NCBI GenBank assembly: GCA_030645575.1
Contig: JAUSMJ010000026.1
Location: forward strand, 18,993-82,992
From: Caulobacter sp.
Lineage (GTDB): Bacteria; Pseudomonadota; Alphaproteobacteria; Caulobacterales; Caulobacteraceae
DNA: 64,000 nucleotides
Direction of reading: 5' to 3'
Below, in pieces: positions 9,077 through 18,218 of this stretch (positions within the stretch are counted from its first letter, which is position 1; the number at the start of each line of letters is the position of its first letter). Below the pieces are notes generated by a model that saw only the letters and a list, made by a program, of their open reading frames with translations, was not told the origin of the DNA and searched no databases. The translations under genes were made by a program, and so were the position numbers.

Positions 9077-10339
9077 CTAAAGTCCCCGCCGGATCTCGGT
9101 CCACGCCGTCGCCAGCCGGTCGCGGTGGTCCGGGTCCGCCACCCCGATCAGCGCCTCGGCCCGGCCCTCGAGGGTCTGGCCGCGCAGGTCAGCGACGCCG
9201 TGCTCGGTGATCACCAGCCCCACATCGGCCCGCGGCACGGAGACGGCCGTCGGCGGCAGGCGCGGCACGATGCGGCTGACCGCGCCGCGCCGGGCGCTGG
9301 CCGGCAGGGCGAGGATCGGCAGGCCGCCCTTCGACAGCCGCGCGCCGCGCAGGAAGTCGGTCAGGCCGCCGACGCCGCTGATCTGGCGGCCGTCCTGAAA
9401 CTCGGCGTTGGCCTGGCCGAACAGGTCGATTTCGATCGCCGAATTGACCGCCACCAGCCGCGGAATCGCCGCCAGCACGCGGATGTCGTGGGTGACGTTC
9501 GACGGCGCGAAGCGGATGCGGTCGTCCGAGCCGCAACGGTCGTAAAGGTCGCGCGAGCCGGCCGCCAGGCCCGTCACCACCTCGGTCAGGGCGCCCGAAT
9601 CCAGCACCGGCAGCAGCGGATCGGTGACCATGCCCGAATGGATACGCAGCCCCTTCATGCCCTCCAGCGCCGCCAGCGCCGCGATGCCCGCCTTGCCGAC
9701 GCCGAACTGCACGCTGGCCCCGTCGGGGATCAGGCCCTGCAGGTGGCGCTTGATGGCGTCGAACGCCGGGTCGAGCGTCCCCGTGTCGTAGGTCAGCAGC
9801 GGATGGCCGGCCTCGGCGACCAGGTCGAAGCCCGACAGCGGCCAGGTCGCGCCCCGCACACGCGGCATGGCCGGATTGACCAGGGCGACCTTGAACACCT
9901 GCCGCGCCAGCACCGCCGGGGCCAGGTCGCTGGCGACGCCCAGCGACACATTGCCGTCGGTGTCGGGCTCGCTGACCTGGACCACGGCCGCGTCGAGCGG
10001 GGTCTCCTCCAGCCAGCCCCAGGTCTGGAACCAGGTCATCGGCCGAAGGCTGAACCGGCCCGCTTCGAAACTGGGCCGCCAGTCGGCCGACAGGAAGGTT
10101 CCCTCGGCCCGCGCCGTCTCGTGCAGGCCCGCCCAGTCGGTGCGGTTGATCCCGGGAACCGAAGCGCCGACGAAGGTCAGGCCGGCGGCCAGCTCGGGCC
10201 GGCGTCGGTAGACGTCAAGCAGGGCGAGAGGTTCGCCGGCCGCGCCGGAAATGAACACACGGCCGCCCCCCGGCTTCACCTTGCGGGCGACTGTCTCGGC
10301 GGCCGATTCGGCTGTTACGCGAATCACGTCATCATCCAT
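9077..10339 (-). CDS. Acetyl-CoA hydrolase/transferase family (4-hydroxybutyrate CoA-transferase-like)
   Basis: 420 residues. The N-terminal CoA-transferase lobe has GRVFISGAAGEP. The central region has SEPDTDGNVSLGV, and the C-terminal lobe holds the active-site glutamate stretch AVNSAIEIDLFGQAN followed by SGVGGLTDFLRGA and VITEHGVADLRG, typical of Cat1/AbfT-like enzymes. The family moves CoA between short carboxylic acids through a glutamyl-CoA intermediate. Cytoplasmic. No dedicated pathway genes are adjacent, so the acid substrate cannot be named. The gene is divergent from the small membrane protein gene upstream. Confidence 0.92.
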   Translation of the reverse strand: MDDDVIRVTAESAAETVARKVKPGGGRVFISGAAGEPLALLDVYRRRPELAAGLTFVGASVPGINRTDWAGLHETARAEGTFLSADWRPSFEAGRFSLRPMTWFQTWGWLEETPLDAAVVQVSEPDTDGNVSLGVASDLAPAVLARQVFKVALVNPAMPRVRGATWPLSGFDLVAEAGHPLLTYDTGTLDPAFDAIKRHLQGLIPDGASVQFGVGKAGIAALAALEGMKGLRIHSGMVTDPLLPVLDSGALTEVVTGLAAGSRDLYDRCGSDDRIRFAPSNVTHDIRVLAAIPRLVAVNSAIEIDLFGQANAEFQDGRQISGVGGLTDFLRGARLSKGGLPILALPASARRGAVSRIVPRLPPTAVSVPRADVGLVITEHGVADLRGQTLEGRAEALIGVADPDHRDRLATAWTEIRRGL

Positions 10340-10418
10340 TCAGACAGACGCCTGCAACTGTATGCGGCGCCAAGTGTTCAGCTTTTTGAATGCCCGGCCC
10401 GAGAGGACACCCCGCGTC

Positions 10419-10538
10419 ATGCGCGCCGCAGTCGATCACCCCTACGATGTGCTCAAGCCCTTCCTGTGGATCGCGGCGTTGAGCTTCGCCACCGGCTTCC
10501 TCGGCTACGTCGGGCTGCACGGCGGCCCGCCCGTCTAG
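10419..10538 (+). CDS. 39-residue single-span membrane protein
   Basis: The ATG at 10419 follows GAGAGGACACCCC. The product [19 protein letters not shown]... has one hydrophobic segment ([19 protein letters not shown]) and ends GGPPV. The ORF track gives a longer version from 10251 that would read back through the divergent CoA hydrolase promoter; the short form has the better ribosome binding site. Its stop codon overlaps the dut stop (convergent, sharing CTAG). Function unknown; it could be a small respiratory or envelope subunit, with no direct evidence. Confidence 0.6.
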   Translation: MRAAVDHPYDVLKPFLWIAALSFATGFLGYVGLHGGPPV

Positions 10539-10990
10539 GCCGCGCCAGTCGAGCCGAAGCCGCCCGCGCCGCGCGCGGTCTCGTCGAGGCTGGCGACCAG
10601 GCGCCACGCGGCGCTCGCCACCGGCGCGATGACCAGCTGGGCGATGCGGTCGCCCCGGCGGATGATGAAGTCCTCCTCCCCCAGATTGACCAGAATGACC
10701 TTCACCTCGCCGCGATAGTCCGCGTCGATGGTGCCGGGCGTGTTGAGGCAGGTGACCCCGGCCTTGGCGGCCAGACCCGAGCGCGGCCGCACCTGGGCTT
10801 CGAAGCCGGCCGGCACGGCGAAGGCCAGGCCCGTCGGGACCATGGCCCGGGCCATCGGCTGCAGCGTCAGCGGCGCGTCCTCGGCCACCGCCGCCCGCAG
10901 GTCCATGCCGGCCGCCAGCGGCGTCTCGTAAGCCGGCAGCGGCAGGCCCCGCGCGTGGGGCAGCTGGACGACGGGGATGGTCGGAGTCAC
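10535..10990 (-). CDS. dut: dUTP diphosphatase
   Basis: Trimeric dUTPase, 151 residues. The five family motifs are visible: [43 protein letters not shown] and the C-terminal GAGGFGSTG that closes over the active site. It hydrolyses dUTP to dUMP, keeping uracil out of DNA and feeding dTMP synthesis. Its start overlaps the end of coaBC by four bases, so the two are one transcript; coaBC-dut order is widespread in proteobacteria. Confidence 0.98.
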   Translation of the reverse strand: MTPTIPVVQLPHARGLPLPAYETPLAAGMDLRAAVAEDAPLTLQPMARAMVPTGLAFAVPAGFEAQVRPRSGLAAKAGVTCLNTPGTIDADYRGEVKVILVNLGEEDFIIRRGDRIAQLVIAPVASAAWRLVASLDETARGAGGFGSTGAA

Positions 10991-12183
10991 GTCAATGCCT
11001 TCGCGATGCGGGCGGCCAGGTCGGCCGCCACCTGGTTCTTGTGGGCGCGGTCCCAGCGCTCGACGCCGGCCTTGCTGATCAGCAGCACCGCGTTCTCCTC
11101 GCCGCCCATCACGCCCGGCTCGGTCACGTCGTTGGCGATGATCCAGTCGCAGCCCTTGCGCGCCAGCTTGGCCCTGGCATGCATCTCCACATCGTTGGTC
11201 TCGGCCGCGAAGCCGACCACCAGCCTGGGCCGGGCCGGGCCGGCTGCGGCGAGGGTCGCCAGAATGTCGGGGTTCTCCACCAGCCGCAGGGTCGGCGGGC
11301 CGTCCTTGCCCTTCTTCAGCTTGATCCCGAACGCCTCGTCCGGACGCCAGTCGGCCACGGCGGCGACGCAGACGGCCGCGTCGGCCGGCAGGGCGGCCTG
11401 GCTGGCGGCGAGCATGTCGCGGGCCGATTCGACATCGACCCGGTCGACGCCGGCGGGCGTCGGGAGGGCGACGGGGCCGGACACCAAGGTCACCCGGGCG
11501 CCCAACGCCGCCAGCGCCCCGGCGATGGCGTAGCCCTGCCGCCCGCTTGAGCGGTTGGTCAGCAGCCGCACGGGGTCGAGCGCCTCGGCCGTCGGGCCGG
11601 CGGTCACCAGCACATGCCTACCGGCTAAAGGGCGGGCGGCGGGCCCCTCCAGCAGGCCCAGGATCGCGCCGAAGATCGCCTCGGGCTCGGCCATGCGGCC
11701 AAGGCCGAACTCGCCGCAGGCCATGGCCCCCTCGTCGGGCCCGACGAAGGATACGCCGTCACCCTTCAGCGTGGCGAGGTTCCGCTTCGTCGCAGGATGC
11801 TCCCACATGCGCACGTTCATGGCCGGGGCCATCAGCACCGGCTTGTCGGTCGCCAGCAGGGCGGTGGAAGCCAGATCATTGGCCAGGCCGTTGGCGGCCC
11901 GGGCCATCAGGTCCGCCGTCGCCGGCGCCACGACCACCAGGTCGGCCGAGCGGCTGAGCTCGATATGGCCCATCTCCGCCTGGTCGGTCAGGGAGAAGAG
12001 CTCGCTATAGACCCTGTCCCCGGCCAAAGCCGACAGGGACAGCGGCGTGACGAACTGCGCGCCCGCCGCCGTCAGGATCGGCCGCACGGCCACCCCCGCC
12101 TTGCGCAAGAGCCGCGTCAGCTCCAGCGCCTTGTAGGCGGCGATGCCGCCCCCGACGATCAGCAGAACCCGCCGCTCAGCCAA
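10987..12183 (-). CDS. coaBC: Bifunctional phosphopantothenoylcysteine decarboxylase / phosphopantothenate-cysteine ligase
   Basis: Two steps of coenzyme A synthesis. The CoaC flavoprotein half begins [19 protein letters not shown] and has the [16 protein letters not shown] substrate loop. The CoaB half begins [25 protein letters not shown] and contains AVADWRP, KLKKGK and a late IIANDV. I choose TTG at 12183 (GGAGACGCGGGTTTG) because it places the start directly before [11 protein letters not shown], gives 398 residues (E. coli Dfp has 406) and has a good ribosome binding site. The ATG used in the ORF track at 12567 would overlap the divergent lipoprotein gene. Operon with dut. Confidence 0.96.
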   Translation of the reverse strand: MAERRVLLIVGGGIAAYKALELTRLLRKAGVAVRPILTAAGAQFVTPLSLSALAGDRVYSELFSLTDQAEMGHIELSRSADLVVVAPATADLMARAANGLANDLASTALLATDKPVLMAPAMNVRMWEHPATKRNLATLKGDGVSFVGPDEGAMACGEFGLGRMAEPEAIFGAILGLLEGPAARPLAGRHVLVTAGPTAEALDPVRLLTNRSSGRQGYAIAGALAALGARVTLVSGPVALPTPAGVDRVDVESARDMLAASQAALPADAAVCVAAVADWRPDEAFGIKLKKGKDGPPTLRLVENPDILATLAAAGPARPRLVVGFAAETNDVEMHARAKLARKGCDWIIANDVTEPGVMGGEENAVLLISKAGVERWDRAHKNQVAADLAARIAKALT

Positions 12184-12310
12184 ACCCGCGTCTCCGTCAG
12201 AGCCGTGAAATCCCGCCGCTGCATACGACGAGCCCGGCGCTTGACCAAACGCCAAACCCGTGTTCTTGCTATGTTCAGTTGCACGCTTGGATAGAAGACG
12301 AGGTGTGATC

Positions 12311-12835
12311 ATGGAAAGATTGACCGGAATGGCCGGTGTCGTGGCTCTGGCCGCGTTGCTGGCGGCCTGCGACGGCGGAGCCTCCGCCGTGCCCGTGCAT
12401 GAGGCGACGGCATCGCCACCGGCGGCGGTGGAGACGGCGCGATCAGGGACTCCGCGCGCGGCCGAGGCCCGCGCGGCGCCCGTGCGGCGCGTCGATGGCA
12501 AGCCCATGTGGTCCGCCAGCCGCCGGTTCACCGCCGACCAGAACGCCGAGCGCAACTTCCGGCGCAACGGAGCGGCCTTCGGCGCGGCGACGCTGGACGC
12601 CTATGTGGCCAAGGCCCACGCCTTCATCGCCCGGCCACCCAGGGGCGCCCAGACCCTGACCCGGCGCAATGGCGACACCCTGATCTACGACCCGGCCGGC
12701 AACGTCTTCGCCGTGGCCACCCGCGACGGCGCGCCGCGGACCATGTTCAAACCCGACGACGGGCCGGAATACTGGGAAAGGGTCAAGACGCGTGAGGCCG
12801 AGGGCGGAGCGCGGCGAAAGCGGGACGACGGGTAG
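12311..12835 (+). CDS. Lipoprotein with a C-terminal domain resembling BECR-fold RNase toxins (uncertain)
   Basis: 174 residues with lipobox AALLAAC at the N-terminus, then an Ala/Pro-rich linker. From about residue 70 there is a domain reading NAERNFRRNGAAFG, LDAYVAKAHAFI, RRNGDTLIYDPAGNVFAV and PRTMFKPDDGPEYW. This order of blocks (F..nG.eFg, Y...A..F, nGd.l.YD...n.FaV, RT.FkP...Y) recalls the C-terminal RNase domains of polymorphic toxins with the barnase-EndoU-ColE5-RelE fold, as remembered, not searched. The histidine usually seen in the first block is Asn/Arg here, so it may be a non-catalytic relative. Divergent from coaBC. Confidence 0.7.
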   Translation: MERLTGMAGVVALAALLAACDGGASAVPVHEATASPPAAVETARSGTPRAAEARAAPVRRVDGKPMWSASRRFTADQNAERNFRRNGAAFGAATLDAYVAKAHAFIARPPRGAQTLTRRNGDTLIYDPAGNVFAVATRDGAPRTMFKPDDGPEYWERVKTREAEGGARRKRDDG

Positions 12836-12841
12836 GCGTTT

Positions 12842-12896
12842 CCTCGACCCTCTTCCGCGAGGGAGAGAGGGGACCATGCGGAGCATGGTGGAGGCG
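12842..12896. repeat. Short palindromic repeat related to the pbpC-leader family
   Basis: A stem CTCTTCC-GCGA-GGGAGAG is followed by GGGG and a second small palindrome CCATGCGGAGCATGG, then GGAGG. The same order (hairpin, GGGG, CC..GCGAAGC..GG, GGAGG) is present in the pair at 50171-50358, so this looks like a third family member. It lies downstream of the lipoprotein gene. Confidence 0.55.
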
Positions 12897-12942
12897 CGCG
12901 CCGGTGGCGGCCGATTGGCCCCCGCCATCTGCTCGGCGGAGT

Positions 12943-13048
12943 TCGTCCTGATGTCTTGATGAGCATTCTTGCCCTGGCGGGTCCTTGAGCAAGGACCCGT
13001 CCGGAGCGAACTCTTCCATCAAGGCCTTCAGGGCGTATCACCATCCGG
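12943..13048 (+). repeat. Hairpin repeat element, copy A
   Basis: About 105 bp almost identical (around eight differences by eye) to 15407-15511. The core hairpin is CGGGTCCTT-GAGC-AAGGACCCG. An outer imperfect pairing joins CCTGA...CTTGATG on the left with CATCAAG...TCAGG on the right. It lies between the convergent lipoprotein and ubiB genes. No ORF is supported inside it. Confidence 0.9.
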
Positions 13049-13071
13049 ACGGGAGCGGGGCAGACCGCCTC

Positions 13072-14574
13072 CTACCCGGCCCACCACGCCAGCAGGAACG
13101 CCGCGCCGGCGATGGCGGCGCCGGCGGCCAGCCAGGTCAGGCCGGACGCGGTCCGGTCCGGCTCGGGCGCCACGGCGGGCGGGCCGCCGGTCTCGGCCAT
13201 CCGCGCGATGGCCCGCAGCGCCCGCAGGGCCTCCTCGGCGAAGTCCTTCGCCCGGGCGACCGGCGAGAGCTCGCGGGCGATCCAGCGGCGGACCACCGGG
13301 TCGGCGGCGGCCCACAGGTCGTGGTCGGGCCACAACCGCCGGGCGACGCCCTCGACCGTGACCATGGTCTTCTGCAGCAGCACCAGCTCAGGCCGCAACC
13401 GCATGTCGAACAGGGCGGTGATCTCGAACAGCAGCGACAGCAGCCGGCTCATGGAGAGCTCGCTGGCCGCCCGGCCGAACACCGGCTCGCCGACGGCCCG
13501 CAGGGCCTGGGCGAAGGCGTCCGGGTCGTGGTGCGCGGGCACATAGCCGGCGTCGAAATGCGCCCGCGCCACCCGCGCGTAGTCCCGGGTCAGGAAGCCA
13601 TAGAGGATCTCGGCCAGATAGCGGCGCGTCTCGGGCGACAACCGCCCGACGATGCCGAAGTCGACCGCCACGATGCCAGAGGGCGGTACGACGAACAGGT
13701 TCCCCTCGTGCAGGTCGGCGTGGAACACCCCGTGATCGAGGGCCTGGGCGAGGAAGGCGCGGATCAGGTTGTCGGCCACGGCCTTGCGGTCCAGCCCGGT
13801 CGCCTCGAGCGTCGCCGGATCGGACAGCGGCAGGCCGTCGACCCATTCCAGCGTCAGCACGCGTTTGGCCACGCCGTCCCAGATCACCTGGGGCGCGCGC
13901 ATCCAGCCGTCGCGGTTCATGATCTCGGCCAGCTCGGCGGCTCCGGCGGCCTCGAACCGCATGTCCAGCTCGAGTTGCAGCGAGCGGACGACGGTCTCGG
14001 CGAAGGCCACGGGCTCCAGCCGCCGCGCCGGCGGGATCAGCGCGGCGATCAGGCCGCCGGCCATCAGCAGGGTGGCGCTGTCGCGCGCCACCCGCCGTTC
14101 GATGCCGGGCCGCAGGATCTTGACCGCCACCTCGCGGCCGTCGGCCATCGTCGCGCGGTGCGCCTGGGCCAGCGAGGCGGCGGCGACCGGCTCGCCGAAC
14201 ACCGGAAAAATCTCATCGACCGGCTTGCCCAGCTCGCGCTCGACCTCGGCGCGGGCCAGGGTCGTGGGGAACGGCGGCAGGGCGTCCTTCAGCCGCGACA
14301 GGTCGGTGGCGAACACGGTTCCGAAGATGTCGGCGCGGGTCGACAGCACCTGGCCCAGCTTGATCGCCACCGGGCCGAGCGGCTCCAGCGACCGGGCCAG
14401 CCGCTCGCCTGGTCGGCCCAGGCGCGCCTGACGCCCGGAAAACAGCCGCAGGAACCCCGCCAAAGTCCGCACGCCCGGCGGCAGGACCTCGTCCAGCTCC
14501 CGCGGGATCAGCGCGTCGGCGCGGATCAACGTCCAGCCGGCGGCCAGCAAGCGCATGAATGCGGCCAGATCCAT
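13072..14574 (-). CDS. ubiB: Ubiquinone biosynthesis accessory kinase-like protein UbiB
   Basis: 500 residues from the ATG at 14574, four bases after the ubiE stop. ABC1/ADCK atypical kinase features are visible: KLGQVLSTRADI (the KxGQ helix), AAASLAQAHRA (the Ala-rich nucleotide loop), VAVKILRPG (ATP lysine), DHGVFHADLHEGNLFV (catalytic loop) and VDFGIVGRL (DFG). Two hydrophobic segments near the C-terminus (LTWLAAGAAIAGAAFLLAWWAG) anchor it in the inner membrane, as in E. coli UbiB. It supports aerobic ubiquinone synthesis. Translationally linked to ubiE. Confidence 0.97.
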   Translation of the reverse strand: MDLAAFMRLLAAGWTLIRADALIPRELDEVLPPGVRTLAGFLRLFSGRQARLGRPGERLARSLEPLGPVAIKLGQVLSTRADIFGTVFATDLSRLKDALPPFPTTLARAEVERELGKPVDEIFPVFGEPVAAASLAQAHRATMADGREVAVKILRPGIERRVARDSATLLMAGGLIAALIPPARRLEPVAFAETVVRSLQLELDMRFEAAGAAELAEIMNRDGWMRAPQVIWDGVAKRVLTLEWVDGLPLSDPATLEATGLDRKAVADNLIRAFLAQALDHGVFHADLHEGNLFVVPPSGIVAVDFGIVGRLSPETRRYLAEILYGFLTRDYARVARAHFDAGYVPAHHDPDAFAQALRAVGEPVFGRAASELSMSRLLSLLFEITALFDMRLRPELVLLQKTMVTVEGVARRLWPDHDLWAAADPVVRRWIARELSPVARAKDFAEEALRALRAIARMAETGGPPAVAPEPDRTASGLTWLAAGAAIAGAAFLLAWWAG

Positions 14575-14578
14575 GGTC

Positions 14579-15337
14579 CTAGAGAACCCGCCCCGCATGC
14601 AGGGCCGCCACGCCGCCGGTGAAATTGCTGTAGCCGACGCGGCTGAAGCCCGCCTTCTCGATCATGCCGGCGAAGGTCTTCTGATCGGGGAAGCGGCGGA
14701 TGCTCTCGACCAGGTACTGATAGGACTCCCGGTCGCCGGCCACCCATTCGCCGATTTGCGGGATGGCCTTGAACGACCAGGCGTCATAGGCCGCGCGCAG
14801 GGCCATGCCCGTGGGCTTGCTGAACTCCAGGCAGACGAACCGGCCGCCTGGTTTCAGCACCCGCCGCGCCTCGCGCAGGGCCGCGGCGATGTCGGTCACG
14901 TTGCGGATGCCGAAGGCGATCGAATAGGCGTCGGCGCTGGCGTCCCGCAGCGGCAGGCGCTGGGCGTCGCCCACGGCCCAGCAGATCTCGGGCGGCGCGC
15001 CCTTTTCCCGGCCCGCCGTGATCATCTCGGCGTTGTAGTCGATGATGTGGATGGTCGCGTCGTCGCCGCCCCTGCGCTCCTGAGCCGCGCGGGCCATCTT
15101 CGCGTAGCGCCGGGCCATGTCGCCGGTGCCGCCGGCCACGTCGAGGATCACCTCGCCGGGCTGGGGATTGAGCCGGGCCGCCGTGGCGTCCTTCCACAGG
15201 CGATGGACGCCCGCGCTCATCAGGTCGTTCATCAGGTCATAGCGGCTGGCGACCCGGTCGAACACGCCACGCACCAGGCGGGGTTTCTCGGTCGGATCGA
15301 CGTCGCGGTAGCCGAAGGTGGCGGTGCTCTCGCTCAT
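14579..15337 (-). CDS. ubiE: Ubiquinone/menaquinone C-methyltransferase UbiE
   Basis: 252 residues from [13 protein letters not shown] (ATG 15337, preceded by GGAGCAGGAC). The SAM-binding motif is [14 protein letters not shown]. Family signatures include [18 protein letters not shown] near the N-terminus and [34 protein letters not shown] in the centre; the C-terminus is [14 protein letters not shown]. It performs the C-methylation step of ubiquinone synthesis. ubiE-ubiB are co-transcribed and divergent from mutM, with repeat copy B between the divergent starts. Confidence 0.98.
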   Translation of the reverse strand: MSESTATFGYRDVDPTEKPRLVRGVFDRVASRYDLMNDLMSAGVHRLWKDATAARLNPQPGEVILDVAGGTGDMARRYAKMARAAQERRGGDDATIHIIDYNAEMITAGREKGAPPEICWAVGDAQRLPLRDASADAYSIAFGIRNVTDIAAALREARRVLKPGGRFVCLEFSKPTGMALRAAYDAWSFKAIPQIGEWVAGDRESYQYLVESIRRFPDQKTFAGMIEKAGFSRVGYSNFTGGVAALHAGRVL

Positions 15338-15406
15338 GTCCTGCTCCATAGACCCGCGCGGACGGGTCGGCTAGCGGCGACCAAGGCTCGCTACCTCGCG
15401 GCGGGG

Positions 15407-15511
15407 TCGTCCTGATGTCTTGATGAGCATTCTTGCTCCGGCGGGTCCTTGAGCAAGGACCCGCCGGAGCAAACCATTCCATCAAGGCCTTCAGGGCGTA
15501 TCAGCATTCGG
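15407..15511 (+). repeat. Hairpin repeat element, copy B (16-bp perfect stem)
   Basis: Same orientation as copy A. Here the central hairpin is perfect over 16 bp: GCTCCGGCGGGTCCTT, loop GAGC, AAGGACCCGCCGGAGC. Flanks CTTGATG and CATCAAG can pair outside it. It sits between the divergent ubiE and mutM starts, so it could influence either promoter. The ORF-track extensions of mutM into this element are artefacts. Confidence 0.92.
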
Positions 15512-15585
15512 AAGGCTCGGGTGAGTGTCAGCAGCCTCACCGTCACTCATGGACCCGGCCGCCCCGGTCGGCTAGCCAAGGACCC

Positions 15586-16449
15586 ATGCCCGAGCTTCCC
15601 GAGGTCGAGACCGTCCGTCGTGGCCTGGCCCCCGTGCTGGAGGGCGCGCGGCTGACCCGTGTCGAGCAGCGGCGGCCCGACCTGCGCTTTCCGTTTCCCG
15701 ACGGCTTCGCGCAGCGGCTGACCGGCGCGACCCTCACCCGGCTGGACCGGCGGGCCAAATACCTGCTCGGCCATCTGGATCGCGGCGATGTGCTGGTCAT
15801 GCACCTGGGCATGACCGGCCGGTTCGAGATCGAGGCGGCGGCGGGAACGGCGCGGCCCGGCGAGTTCGTCTACGCCGCCCCGCCGGACCCGAAACACGCC
15901 CATGTGGTGTTCGAGACCGAGCGCGGCGGGCGGGTAACCTATTCCGACCCGCGCCGGTTCGGCTTCATGGGGCTGGTTCCGGCCGGCGAGTTGGCGACCC
16001 ACCCGTGGTTCGTCGGCATGGGGCCCGAGCCGCTGGGCCCCGACTTCACCGCCGATCTGCTGGAAAAGGCCTTCGCGGGACGCAAACAGAACGCCAAGGT
16101 GCTGCTGCTCGACCAGCGCATCGTCGCGGGCCTCGGCAACATCTATGTCTGCGAGGCGCTGCACCGGTCGGGCCTCTCGCCGACGAAGCCGGCCGGGAAG
16201 ATCGCGAAGAAGGCGCTGCCGGGCCTGGTCGCGGTGATCCGCGCGGTGCTGGAGGAGGCCATCGAGGCCGGCGGCTCCACCCTGCGCGACTTCGCGGCGA
16301 CCGACGGGGCGCTGGGCTATTTCCAGCACCGCTTCCAGGCCTACGGCCGCGAGGGCCAGCCCTGCCTGACGCCGGGCTGCGGCGGAATCATCGCCCGCAT
16401 CGTCCAGGGCGGGCGATCGACGTTCTATTGCGCCGGCTGCCAGAAATGA
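15586..16449 (+). CDS. mutM: Formamidopyrimidine-DNA glycosylase (Fpg)
   Basis: 287 residues from MPELPEVETVRRGL, whose Pro2-Glu3 are the catalytic residues exposed after Met removal. The H2TH region includes LLDQRIVAGLGNIYVCEALHRSGLSP, and the C-terminal zinc finger has CLTPGCGG...STFYCAGCQK. It excises 8-oxoguanine and formamidopyrimidines and nicks the abasic site. The ATG at 15586 is required by the Pro-Glu start, so the longer track ORF is wrong. Confidence 0.98.
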   Translation: MPELPEVETVRRGLAPVLEGARLTRVEQRRPDLRFPFPDGFAQRLTGATLTRLDRRAKYLLGHLDRGDVLVMHLGMTGRFEIEAAAGTARPGEFVYAAPPDPKHAHVVFETERGGRVTYSDPRRFGFMGLVPAGELATHPWFVGMGPEPLGPDFTADLLEKAFAGRKQNAKVLLLDQRIVAGLGNIYVCEALHRSGLSPTKPAGKIAKKALPGLVAVIRAVLEEAIEAGGSTLRDFAATDGALGYFQHRFQAYGREGQPCLTPGCGGIIARIVQGGRSTFYCAGCQK

Positions 16450-16460
16450 GCGGGCGGTCG

Positions 16461-16480
16461 CCATCAAGGCCTTCAGGGCG
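16461..16480 (+). repeat. Partial third copy of the hairpin repeat (right flank only)
   Basis: CCATCAAGGCCTTCAGGGCG directly after the mutM stop is identical to the right flank of copies A and B. The hairpin core and left flank are absent. It lies in the short gap before the TraB/GumN gene. Confidence 0.75.
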
Positions 16481-16525
16481 TTTTGTCATCATCCCGGTCG
16501 GCCGGTTTCGAGGTAAGCCAAACAC

Positions 16526-17392
16526 ATGACCCGCCGCCTCCTGTCGCCCCTCGCGGCTCTCGTTCTGCTCTTCACCGCCGCCCCGGCCGCCGCCGAGCCG
16601 CCGGTGTGGACCGTGCGCGACGCCGACTCGACCATCGTTCTGTTCGGCTCGGTGCATGTGTTGCCCGCCGATCTGGACTGGCGGCCCGACGCCCTCGACG
16701 CGGCCCTGGCGAAAGCCGACGACCTGTGGTTCGAGACCCCCGTCGATGCGGAGAACGAGGCCGCGGCCAGCCGGGCCGCCATGGCCAGCGGTTACCTGCC
16801 GGCGGACCAGAGCCTGTCGGCTTTGCTGTCGCCGGAGGGCCGCGCCCGGCTGGACCGCGTCGGCGCGCGCCTGGGCGTCTCGCCGGCCGCCATCGACCGC
16901 CTGAGACCCTGGTTCGCCGACGTGACCATCGGGGTCGTCGCCCTGATGAGCCAGGGGGCCAGCGTGACCACGGGCGTCGAACGCACCCTGGCCGCCGCCG
17001 CTCCAGGGGCGCGGCGGCGCGCCTTCGAGACGCCGGCCGAACAGATCGCCTTCTTCGCCGCCGCGCCGCTGGCCGACCAGCTGGCCTCGCTGGAGGACAC
17101 GCTCAAGCAGATCGATGAGGATCCGGCCTACTACGACCGGCTAATCGACGCCTGGGTCGATGGCGACACCCGGGCGATCGAGGACCTGGGGTTGACGCCG
17201 ATGAAGCAGGTGTCGCTGTACCTCTATGACCGGCTGATCGTGCAACGGAACCGGCGCTGGGCCGAGACCATCGCCGAACGCCTGGCCGGGGCGGGCGAGA
17301 CGGTGATCGTCGTCGGGGTCGGCCATCTGGTGGGGCCCGACAGCGTGCCGGCCCTGCTGCGGGCCCGGGGCTTCAAGGTCGAGGGGCCCTGA
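16526..17392 (+). CDS. TraB/GumN family protein, secreted
   Basis: 288 residues with a signal peptide ([20 protein letters not shown]). The TraB/GumN (Tiki-like) family features are a first [21 protein letters not shown] motif and a C-terminal [24 protein letters not shown], with conserved Glu and His residues that in the eukaryotic Tiki relatives form a metalloprotease site. Bacterial members are periplasmic proteins of unclear role. It follows mutM on the same strand with a repeat fragment between. Confidence 0.88.
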   Translation: MTRRLLSPLAALVLLFTAAPAAAEPPVWTVRDADSTIVLFGSVHVLPADLDWRPDALDAALAKADDLWFETPVDAENEAAASRAAMASGYLPADQSLSALLSPEGRARLDRVGARLGVSPAAIDRLRPWFADVTIGVVALMSQGASVTTGVERTLAAAAPGARRRAFETPAEQIAFFAAAPLADQLASLEDTLKQIDEDPAYYDRLIDAWVDGDTRAIEDLGLTPMKQVSLYLYDRLIVQRNRRWAETIAERLAGAGETVIVVGVGHLVGPDSVPALLRARGFKVEGP

Positions 17393-17438
17393 GCAAAGAG
17401 GCTTGAGCCGGACGCGGCCGGCGGGCACAACCGCGCCC

Positions 17439-18218
17439 ATGACCTATCAGACCCTGATCGTCGAGACTCCGGCCGAGGGCGTGACCCTCGTCCGGCTCAA
17501 CCGCCCCGAGGCCCTCAACGCCCTCAACAGCCAGCTGCTGGACGAGCTGGGCCAGGTCCTGGACGCCGCCGCCGCGGACGAGGCCGTCCGCTGCCTGGTG
17601 CTGACCGGCTCGGACCGCGCCTTCGCCGCTGGCGCCGACATCAAGGAGATGTCGGACAAGTCCTACGCCCAGATGATGACGCTCGACTTCTTCACCGCCG
17701 GGGCGCGCAAGCTGGAACAGTTCCGCAAGCCAGTCATCGCCGCGGTCAGCGGCTACGCCCTGGGCGGCGGCTGCGAGCTGGCGATGATGTGCGACTTCAT
17801 CATCGCCTCGGAGACGGCGAAGTTCGGCCAGCCGGAGATCAACCTGGGCGTCTCGCCCGGCATCGGCGGGACCCAGCGGCTGACCCGCTTCGTCGGCAAG
17901 GCCAAGGCCATGGACATGATCCTGACGGCCCGGATGATGGACGCCGCCGAGGCCGAACGCGCGGGCCTGGTCTCCCGCGTCGTGCCGGTCGACAAGCTGC
18001 TCGAGACCGCCCTGGAGGCCGCCGGCAAGATCGCCGGTCATTCGCCGCTGGCGGTGATGATGAACAAGGAACTGGTCGAGGCGGCCTACGAGACCACCCT
18101 GTCCACGGGCGTGGCCCTGGAGCGCCGGCTGTTTCACTCCCTGTTCGCCTTCGAGGACCAGAAGGAAGGCATGGCGGCCTTCGTCGAGAAGCGAAAGCCG
18201 GGGTTCACCGGCAGATAA
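17439..18218 (+). CDS. Enoyl-CoA hydratase
   Basis: 259 residues of the crotonase fold. The oxyanion-hole regions are [11 protein letters not shown] and [23 protein letters not shown]. The catalytic glutamates are in the [19 protein letters not shown] segment, matching short-chain enoyl-CoA hydratases (EchA/FadB1 type). It adds water to trans-2-enoyl-CoA in fatty-acid beta-oxidation. The start at 17439 (MTYQTLIVE) matches the family N-terminus; the track's non-ATG start at 17403 is unnecessary. A Caulobacter homologue also lies near the origin genes, from memory. Confidence 0.95.
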   Translation: MTYQTLIVETPAEGVTLVRLNRPEALNALNSQLLDELGQVLDAAAADEAVRCLVLTGSDRAFAAGADIKEMSDKSYAQMMTLDFFTAGARKLEQFRKPVIAAVSGYALGGGCELAMMCDFIIASETAKFGQPEINLGVSPGIGGTQRLTRFVGKAKAMDMILTARMMDAAEAERAGLVSRVVPVDKLLETALEAAGKIAGHSPLAVMMNKELVEAAYETTLSTGVALERRLFHSLFAFEDQKEGMAAFVEKRKPGFTGR

